Of a stretch of DNA of 64,000 nt, positions 55,975 to 64,000 are shown one piece after another. The translations under genes were made by a program, and so were the position numbers. This stretch comes from Valencia hispanica (Eukaryota; Chordata; Actinopteri; Cyprinodontiformes; Valenciidae): positions 2,277,501 through 2,341,500 of the forward strand of contig OY747717.1 in assembly GCA_963556495.2 (NCBI GenBank). Reading direction: 5' to 3'. The notes below the pieces were generated by a model. The model saw only the letters and a program-made list of their open reading frames with translations. It had not been told where the DNA came from and did no database searches. Position 1 is the stretch's first letter. The number at the start of each line of letters is the position of its first letter.

Positions 55975-56143
55975 CAGCGCTCTCCCACTCAAAGCGCTTT
56001 ACACCAGAGCCGCATTTACACCAACACACAGATCGGTAGGCAACTTGGGGTTAAGTGCCTTGCCCAGGGGCACATCAACATGTGACTCTGGAATTGAACC
56101 GATTACAAGCCAACTACTGTACCCATCGAGCCACAGTCGCCCT
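55975..56143 (-). mobile_element. tRNA-derived SINE
   Basis: On the minus strand the head reads GGGCGACTGTGGCTCGATGG with an A-box-like TGGCTCGATGGG and B-box-like GGTTCAATTCC, then CTGGGCAAGGCACTTAACCC and an AAAGCGCTTTGAG 3' part. Not a functional tRNA gene, as no cloverleaf can be formed past the B box. Confidence 0.7.
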
Positions 56144-56207
56144 CCACAGGCAGGTTAGTGACTTCATGGAATCATTTTAATAACATTCCTCGTTTTTAGC
56201 TCTACAA

Positions 56208-56290
56208 CAGAAGTTGTACATCAAGGTGTTGCAATGGCCTAGTCAAAGTCCAGGACTGGGTAGAACCTTCACAGAGCTGTACATCAATGA
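56208..56290 (+). mobile_element. Tc1 transposase relic
   Basis: ACATCAAGGTGTTGCAATGG and CCTAGTCAAAGTCCAGGACT match the Tc1 block before the last catalytic residue. Very short. Confidence 0.6.
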
Positions 56291-57357
56291 ATCTCTGCAA
56301 ACTTTGACGCACCGCAGCGATGTTGGAGAAGTTTTCAAAGCATCCTGTGATGTTCTGAGTTCTCTTCGTACCGAGCCGTCCAGAACCACCAGCACTTCCA
56401 GCACAAGTGGATTTCTTTAAACTCCGCCGAGCTTTTCTTCCCTCCGCTGTTAAACTCCTGGGGTGATCATTTCTGATGCTGCTGAGTTATTACATATTCC
56501 AAGAAGCAGCATTAATTCCAGCCCTGAAACCACGACTCCGTCGGTGATTGGAATAAAAACGAGCCAGAAGTTAATGTTCTGCTGCGCGGGGCTCCACGCG
56601 TCCTTCGGGGAGCTTATTAAAAGATAATTTGGGCCAAAATGAAGTAATGATGGATGCCCTTGTGGGACGAAAAAAGGGAAGGAGGACTGTGAACAGAAAA
56701 CCAGAGTCCTTAAAGTCTTTGTTCCCGTTCCTTAAACTTCCCAAAAGGAACATGTTATTGTGGAGCCGAGGCTGCAGAGAGTAAATACTGGTGGTTCATT
56801 GTCACAACGTTCTTCTTCTTCTTCTTCTTTCTTTTGAAAGCTGAATTTGGAAAAGATACTTTAATGTTTGAATTTGTTGCTTAGAGTTGTAGTCTGTGAG
56901 TTAGTTCGACCCTGTCAGCTCATCTCATCCGGGTGGATCCAGAGACGGTTCTGATGTCCCCAGTCTCCCTTTGTCATCCGGCGCCCCAGAAACGTTCTGC
57001 GGTTCTCCTCTGGTCTCCGCCGAGCTTTGAGGTGTGTTTGGGCTCATTAGGCTTCTGCAGAACGAGGAGGAGAGCCGAGCGCGTCTCTCACTGGAAGAGA
57101 TTCAGCAGAAGCCCCAAAGAGGAGAAGACTGAAATGTTTCCCGGAGCTAAACCCCCCGTCTGGCTGCTGGTTCTGATCCCGCTCAGAGGAAAAGAAAAGC
57201 CTCCAACACCAGGATGATTAAAGGGAACCAAAGCAGCTTCCACTTCCTACAAGATCTCATTAAAACTCATTTTAGAAAATATCAGAGATAAAATAGACAT
57301 GAATAAAAGATAGTTTATAAAACAATACGTTTGTTTTTCACCTTCAGTGAAAGAAAC
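56291..57357. other. neogenin intron, no gene seen
   Basis: A TTC run (56810-56830) is present. No supported gene. Confidence 0.45.
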
Positions 57358-57602
57358 ATCTAGATGGATGGATGGATAAAAAAGATGGAAGGATGGATAA
57401 AAAAGATGGATGGATGGATGGATAAAAAGATGGATGGATGGATAAAAAAGATGGATGGATGGATGGATAAAAAGATGGATGGATGGATAAAAAAGATGGA
57501 AGGATGGATAAAAAAGATGGATGGATGGATAAAAAAGATGGATGGAAGGATGGATAAAAAGATGGATGGAAGGATGGATAAAAAGATGGATGGATGGATA
57601 TA
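57358..57602 (+). repeat. GGAT/GGATAAAAAGAT minisatellite, left part
   Basis: Alternating GATGGATGGATGGATAAAAA units. It is the left arm of the array that continues at 59722, split by a Tc1. Confidence 0.95.
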
Positions 57603-57970
57603 CAGTAGCTTGCAAAAGTATTCGGCCCCCTTGAACTTTTCCACATTTTGTCACATTACAGCCACAAACATGAATCAATTTTATTGGAATTCCACATGAA
57701 AGACCAAAACAAAGTGGTGTACACGTGAGAAGTGGAACGAAAATCATACATGATTCCAAACATTTTTTACAAATAAATAACTGAAAAGTGGGGTGTGCGT
57801 AATTATTCAGCCCCCTTTGGTCTGAGTGCAGTCAGTTGCCCATAGACATTGCCTGATGAGTGCTAATGACTAAATAGAGGCACCTGTGTGTAATCTAATG
57901 TCAGTACAAATACAGCTGCCCTGTGACGGCCTCAGAGGTTGTCTAAGAGAACGTTGGGAGCAACAACACC

Positions 57971-59510
57971 ATGAAGTCCAAAGAACACACCAGACAGGTC
58001 AGGGATAAAGTTATTGAGAAATTTAAAGCAGGCTTAGGCTACAAAAAGATTTCCCAAGCCTTGAACATCCCACGGAGCGCTGTTCAAGCGATCATTCAGA
58101 AATGGAAGGAGTATGGCACAACTGTAAACCTACCAAGACAAGGCCGTCCACCTAAACTCACAGGCCGAACAAGGAGAGCGCTGATCAGAAATGCAGCCAA
58201 GAGGCCCATGGTGACTCTGGATGAGCTGCAGAGATCTACAGCTCAGGTGGGGGAATCTGTCCATAGGACAACTATTAGTGGTGCACTGCACAAAGTTGGC
58301 CTTTATGGAAGAGTGGCAAGAAGAAAGTCATTGTTAAAGGAAAACCATAAGAAGTCCCGTTTGCAGTTTGCCACAAGCCATGTGGGGGACACAGCAAACA
58401 TGTGGAAGAAGGTGCTCTGGTCAGATGAGACCAAAATGCAAAACTAACACTGCACATCACTCTGAACACACCATCCCCACTGTCAAATATGGTGGTGGCA
58501 GCATCATGCTCTGGGGCTGCTTCTCTTCAGCAGGGACAGGGAAGCTGGTCAGAGTTGATGGGAAGATGGATGGAGCCAAATACAGGGCAATCTTGGAAGA
58601 AAACCTCTTGGAGTCTGCAAAAGACTTGAGACTGGGGCGGAGGTTCACCTTCCAGCAGGACAACGACCCTAAACATAAAGCCAGGGCAACAATGGAATGG
58701 TTTAAAACAAAACATATCCATGTGTTAGAATGGCCCAGTCAAAGTCCAGATCTAAATCCAATCGAGAATCTGTGGTAATATCTGAAAGCTGCTTTTCACA
58801 AACGCTGTCCATCTAATCTGACTGAGCTGGAGCTGTTTTGCAAAGAAGAATTGGCAAGAATTTCAGTCTGTAGATGTGCAAAGCTGGTAGAGACTGTTGT
58901 ATTCTACTTTATTGGGGCTATTTTTTATTATGCAGTACATATGTTTTAACTATATCTTTAAGTAAGCGTTTAGAAGTAATAGGCCTGTTTATATTATTCA
59001 GGGTAGTAAAACATGACTCTTTACCAGTATTTTATGGGTTTAAGGTTTTAAGTAAACAAACTCTTGAGTAAAGATATGAACTGAAAGCAGGGAGGATCGG
59101 TTATAACCCTAGTTCATGGTACGGTCAGGAGACCTGGAGAAAATATATGATCTGTCAAGATGTAGGAGGAGGAGAGAGGAGTCATGTGATATGTTCTTTG
59201 TTCTTCTGTAATAAAAATGGTACACCCTGGTAGAGAAGCGAGTCAGATCTTTTCTGGCTCCCATCTGCAGGTGCGTCCTTTGTGAAACAGATATCTGTTT
59301 GTGTGTGTGTTGTTTTACTCTCTGTCTCTCAGTTCTGGGTCTTATTTTGAAACAGTTCCCGCCGGGGTTTTGGAGTTCGGCGCCCCCACCTCTCTGAGTA
59401 GAAAGTGAGTTGCAGAGCACATTATGATAAGAAGCCGACAAGACATACCCTAAAAGACTGGCAGCTGGAATTGCACCAAAAGGTGGTTCTACAAAGTATT
59501 GACTCAGGGG
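57971..59510 (+). pseudogene. Tc1 transposase, disabled
   Basis: MKSKEHTRQVRDKVIEKFKA starts the paired-like DNA-binding region, with YKKISQALNIPRSAVQAII as the first recognition helix and GRPPKLTGRTRRALIR between the two helix-turn-helix units. The first catalytic Asp is in LWSDETK (about residue 153). A small deletion and frameshift follow at 58437-58445. The next frame has [19 protein letters not shown], the second Asp in [11 protein letters not shown] and the third acid in [11 protein letters not shown]. Then TAA (58776-58778) replaces the usual Lys codon, and a solo LTR splits the last coding part (AKLVE ... LELHQKVVLQSID). All three catalytic residues survive, but the enzyme cannot be made. 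Confidence 0.92.
58895..59440 (+). mobile_element. solo LTR with 4-bp target duplication
   Basis: 546 bp from TGTTGTATTC to AAGCCGACA, flanked by AGAC on both sides (58891-58894, 59441-59444). AATAAA at 59209 is followed by a TGTGTGTGTGTTG-rich stretch, as in an LTR poly(A) region. Tc1 coding sequence resumes right after the duplication. Which retroelement family it comes from cannot be said without internal sequence. Confidence 0.88.
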
Positions 59511-59721
59511 GCTGAATAATTACGCACACCCCACTTTTCAGTTATTTATTTGTAAAAAATGTTTGGAATCATGTATGATTTTCGTTCCACTTCTCACGTG
59601 TACACCACTTTGTTTTGGTCTTTCACCTGGAATTCCAATAAAACTGATTCATGTTTGTGGCTGAAATGTGACAAAATGTGGAAAAGTTCAAGGGGGCTGA
59701 ATACTTTTGCAAGCCACTGTA

Positions 59722-61400
59722 AAGATGGATGGATGGATAAATGAATGGATGAATGGATAAATGAATGGATGGATGGATGGATTAAAAGATGGATGGATGG
59801 AATAAAAGATGGATAGATGGATAAAAAGATGGATAGATGGATAAAAAGATGGATGCATGGATAAAAAGATGGAAGGTTGAATTAAAAGATGGATGGATGG
59901 ATGGATAAATGAATGGATGAATGGATAAATGAATGGATGGATGGATTAAAAGATGGATGGATGGAATAAAAGATGGATAGATGGATAAAAAGATGGATAG
60001 ATGGATAAAAAGATGGATGCATGGATAAAAAGATGGAAGGTTGAATTAAAAGATGGATGGATGGATGGATAAATGAATGGATGAATGGATAAATGAATGG
60101 ATGGATGGATTAAAAGATGGATGGAATAAAAGATGGATAGATGGATAAAAAGATGGATGCATGGATAAAAAGATGGAAGGTTGAATTAAAAGATGGATGG
60201 ATGGATGGATGGATAAATGAATGGATGGATGGATAAAAAGATGGAAGGATGGATAAAAAGATGGATAAATGGATGGATGGATGGATGGATGGATGGATGG
60301 ATGGATGGCTGGATGGATGGATGGATTAAAAGATGGCTGGATGGATGGATGGATTAAAAGATGGATGGATGGATGGATGGATTAAAAGATGGCTGGATGG
60401 ATGGATAAATGAATGGATGGATGGATGGATGGATGGATTAAAAGATGGATGGATGGGTGGATAAATGAATGGATGGATGGATAAAAAGATGGATGGACGG
60501 ATAAAAAAATGGATGGATGGATGGATAAATGAATGGATGGATGGATAAAAAGATGGATGGATGGATGGATGGATGGATGGATAAAAAGATGGATGGATGG
60601 ATGGATGGATAAAAAGATGGATGGATGGATAAAAAGATGGATGGATGGATGAATAGAAAGATGGATGAAAAGATGGATGGATAAAAAGATGGATGGATGG
60701 ATGGATGGATGGATGGATGGATGGATGAAAAGATGGATGGATGGATGAAAAGATGGATGGATGGATGGATGGATGGATGGATGAAAAGATGGATGGATGG
60801 ATAAAAAGATGGATGGATGGATAAAAAGATGGATGATGGATAAAAAGATGGATGGATGGATAAAAAGATGGAAGGATGGATGAATAGAAAGATGGATAAA
60901 AAGATGGATGGATGGATAAAAAGATGGATGATGGATAAAAAGATGGATGGATGGATAAAAAGATGGAAGGATGGATGAATAGAAAGATGGATGAAAAGAT
61001 GGATGGATAAAAAGATGGTTGGATGGAAAAAAAGATGGAAGGATGGATAAAAAAGATGGATGAATGGATAAAAAGATGGTTGGATGGATAAAAAGATGGA
61101 AGGATGGATGAATAGAAAGATGGATGAAAAGATGGATGGATAAAAAGATGGATGGATGGATAAAAAGATGGTTGGATGGATAAAAAGATGGAAGGATGGA
61201 TAAAAAGATGGATGGATGGATAAAAAGATGGATGGATGGATAAAAACATGGTTGGATGGATAAAAAGATGGAAGGATGGATAAAAAGATGGATGGATGGA
61301 TAAAAAGATGGTTGGATGGATAAAAAGATGGAAGGATGGATAAAATGATATATGGATGCATCTTTTAACCCGTCCATCCCTCCACCTTTATATCCATCCA
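59722..61400 (+). repeat. GGAT-based minisatellite with higher-order units
   Basis: About 1.7 kb of GGAT runs separated by AAAAAGAT, AAATGAAT or TTAAAAGAT spacers. In 59741-60190 a longer unit is repeated: the marker GGAAGGTTGAATTAAAAGAT recurs at 59871, 60035 and 60175 (164 and 140 bp apart). The rest is simpler. At 61366-61405 the CCATCC orientation appears. Long open frames on the minus strand are only the repeat read through (HPSF/YPSI). Confidence 0.96.
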
Positions 61401-62875
61401 TCCATTCAGTGACTTTCACCGACTTTGTTTCCTCCAAATTAGCCATTAATGAACTAATGAAACTTTGCTGAATACAGGAAGAGTTCTTAAAGAGACAGCG
61501 TCCTCATTAGTGAGAATCGGTTCAAATTCTTTCTATTTTGTACTTTTAATCAAACCCAAAATAATTTGCAAGCTGCCCGCCATTCTACTAACGAGGCGAA
61601 ACCCTCTCTACATTTTTCATCTGAAAATGTTCCTTTCTCACCGCTCTATTTGTTTATTTAAAATATTGCAGCTTAGCTTGTTCTAAGCAAGTCGAAAACA
61701 CTTTGAATGTAATCTCTGAAATAGTTTTTAAGAGAAGTGATTTTTTTTTTCCCCACATGACAAAAGGTTTGGACAGTATAATAATAGAAGTTCTAACTAA
61801 TAGCTGGTATAATTAGGGTTGTAAACTTAAGACTTTTAATCCAACGTTTTCACCTCCACAGTAACATCTCTCCTTCTCCTGCCACATCTCTGTGGTTTCA
61901 GTGTTAAGCTGCTTTTATTCCCCACCGAACCGACTCCTCGTTCTCAGTACGAAGCAGCTCAGCATCTAATTAGAGCCTCCGTTTTACCTGCCTGCATGCA
62001 GCGAGTTTCTGTGTGTTCCCAAATTCTCAGAGTAATTATCCGACTCTCAGGCTGCCTGCGAGTCTTTAAGGGCTTCTCTCTCTTCTCATCTTCTACCTTG
62101 TTGTTGTTGTTTACAGCAGCGGTGACAAACAGAAGCCACCAAACTGAACATGAACAATCAGGCTGCGGCGGTGGGAGGGTTGTGTCTGCAGAGAGGGAGT
62201 CGGCGTGTAAAGCTTCATGAGTCCATGTAGATCACAGAGTCACAGGGAACACCCCCCCAAAACACACACAGTGTTCATATCTATTTGTATTTGAGCCAAA
62301 ACTGCTTGAAAATCTTAGCTTTCTTCTTTGCGACGCAGAATGTTTGATCTCGACTTTGATCTCAACTTTTTTATCACAGCTCTGGGGTAATAAATGACTA
62401 ATAAAGATTGTTCATAAACTCCTGTATTCAGGTGGTAAGATTGAGGAACAAAAGACAGAGACAACCAAAACAAATGTGCAGAACAGAAATGTTCTGGGGA
62501 AAAACAATGAGCTAAAGTACCAAAGGGTTACAAAACCAAACATGTGCCCCAGAACCGAACAGGGGCAAAACAAAACAAAATGAAAGGCAGAATGCGTTAT
62601 CTGACAAACTACTCGAAAAGATAACACAGGCAAAAACGAACCAGTGTGCATCACGAAACAAAGGAAAGTTTAAAGTTCAGACGAAAGCAGAGCAGGCACT
62701 CTGCAGGTAAGTCTGTGTCTTTTAAAGGTCAGGGATCCAATCAGCAGCTCCCATTTGCATGATGATCCACATCTGGCCTCAACTGCTTCCAGGAGGAAGA
62801 ACGGTATCTGTGGGAAGCCAGGATTGAATGAGGGCTGGGCTTGACATGCAGATAGTGTGGAGGCCAAAACTGACA
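61401..62875. other. neogenin intron, no gene seen
   Basis: A-rich in 62430-62670, which resembles decayed LTR DNA, but ends were not found. No coding exon recognised. Confidence 0.4.
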
Positions 62876-63325
62876 ATAAATAAATAAATAACTAAATAAA
62901 TGTGGAAATAAATAATTAAATAAATTAAAATAAATGAGGAAATACATGTGTAAATAAATCAATATAGGAATAGATAAATAAATGAGGAAATACATGTGTA
63001 AATAAATAAATATAGGAATAAAGACATTTGTAAATAAATAAATATAGGAATAAAGACATTTGTAAATAAATAAATATAGGAATAAATAAATAAATGTGGA
63101 AATAAATTTGTAAATAAATAAATATAGGAATAAATAAATAAATGTGGAAATAAATACATAAATGTGGAAATAAATAAATGTGGAAATAAATACATAAATG
63201 TGGAAATAAATAAATGTGGAAATAAATAAATGTGGAAATAAACAAATAAATGTGAAAAAATATTATTTATTTTCAATTGTATTTACCCATTTATTTATTT
63301 CTACATTTATTTATTTATTGTAAAT
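62876..63325 (+). repeat. (TAAA)n-based minisatellite
   Basis: AAATAAATAAATATAGGAAT and AAATAAATGTGGAAATAAAT units repeat with variations; the last 60 bp run in the opposite orientation (TTTATTTATTTCTACATTTA). Confidence 0.95.
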
Positions 63326-63988
63326 TCTGGCGGGGATGGTCCTCCATACACTAGGGGAGAGAGAGTAACAAACATGTAACCATTTAGTCTCATCATACAG
63401 CATCTAGGGAAAGTCCACATGATCATACCTCCACTTCTGTGCTTGATATGACTGCATGACTCCTCTGTCCCAGAAGTCTAGTCTCTGCTATCCTCAGTTC
63501 TGCTTCCATCTTGTTTCTCCTTCAACCCTTCCAAGCAGCCTTACCGGTTCAGGGTCACGACCTTTAACCTCCTAACTGAGACTTGTGAAGTCTGATAGGG
63601 CTGCAAACTGATTAAGCTCCTGCTTTTTTAGAGGTTCTCACACTGAAGATGATCAGTAAATGATCAGCAGCTACCTGCTCATGTTCTGCTTCTAAGAACG
63701 AATGGAAGCAGCGAGGATTGCCTCTTTTTTTCCTTAAATCAGCTCATAAAGGCATCACCTTTGGAAAACCTGTTTATTTGCATATAAACAGCAGATCGTT
63801 TGCACCTAACCCAGTGAGGATAAACCGCTCTGATTTCCTCACGTCCTCACAGTGAACTTACCGTGTTTTAGTTGCTGAAGATTTGTACCGACAGGACCGC
63901 TACACATTTCTGTGTCGAGGAACAAGTTTTACTGGCAGGAATCTAATTTATCCTTTCATGTTCTCCTTCCTGAGGAACATCCCTGCAG
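63326..63988. other. neogenin intron up to a possible exon
   Basis: Unique-looking; ends in a pyrimidine-containing tract and CTGCAG, the possible acceptor for the next neogenin exon. Confidence 0.4.
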
Positions 63989-64000
63989 CTGCAGCGATTC
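63989..64000 (+). CDS. neo1: possible start of next neogenin exon, cut by window end
   Basis: The last 12 bases follow a CTGCAG acceptor (AG at 63987-63988) with a moderately pyrimidine-rich tract. Joined to the single C left by the exon ending at 54494, they read P-A-A-I plus one base, compatible in frame and sense with the family's next exon, which begins near P-A-V-V-S-A-I-P. Twelve bases are too few to be sure; a second AG at 63993-63994 is an alternative. Confidence 0.4.

Larger units (their letters stand above)
57603..59719 (+). mobile_element. Tc1-like transposon inside the GGAT array, hosting a solo LTR
   Basis: TA duplications (57601-57602, 59720-59721). Inverted repeats of about 210 bp: CAGTAGCTTGCAAAAGTATT at the left and, on the other strand, CAGTGGCTTGCAAAAGTATT at the right. 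The two repeats differ at only a few positions, so the insertion is fairly young. Confidence 0.95.

Noticed and set aside
60326..61446. Three overlapping minus-strand open frames of over 300 codons
   Set aside because: They are translations of the GGAT minisatellite ([13 protein letters not shown] repeats) in all frames; lack of stops comes from the repeat, not from selection.
62925..63276. Minus-strand frames rich in IYLF
   Set aside because: Read-through of the TAAA minisatellite.

Overview
The window looks like a piece of a ray-finned fish (teleost) genome. It is AT-rich, has long introns, and is crowded with repeats typical of fish: Rex3 and L2-type LINEs, Tc1-like transposons with long inverted repeats, many short inverted-repeat elements and tRNA-derived SINEs. 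No bacterial or phage signal is present. The species cannot be named from this alone.

Only one host gene is supported. Seven exons on the + strand (12810-54494), plus a possible eighth at the right edge, encode the membrane-proximal part of the netrin/RGM receptor neogenin (neo1). They cover the last fibronectin type III domain, the juxtamembrane linker, the transmembrane helix and the first third of the cytoplasmic tail. Reading phases join cleanly across all the exons. Coding DNA is about 0.9 kb of 64 kb; the 5' and 3' parts of the gene lie outside the window.

The rest is intron, mostly mobile elements, often nested. 1-12.8 kb: an inverted-repeat element holding a Rex3 tail, a probable LTR, a hAT-like MITE, an L2 fragment, a four-headed SINE, and a Kolobok-like element whose THAP exon is split by a Harbinger-like MITE. 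13.7-27.7 kb: L2, several MITEs, and an old Tc1 element shredded by an LTR-linked unit, a hAT-like element (itself carrying an L2) and a MITE. 27.7-48.9 kb: a 4.1-kb two-ORF L2 element, a CR1/Rex1-like fragment, LTRs, MITEs and a Rex3 copy with a nearly complete reverse transcriptase. 49-54.4 kb: microsatellites, L2 fragments and a second Tc1. 54.5-64 kb: MITEs, a SINE, and a GGAT minisatellite holding a third Tc1 with a solo LTR inside it.

Nothing here forms a multi-gene operon-like system. The most interesting signals are the THAP exon disruption with an exact target-site footprint, the tetrameric SINE with one pair of target-site duplications, and an LTR-linked ORF with a duplicated domain that I do not recognise.
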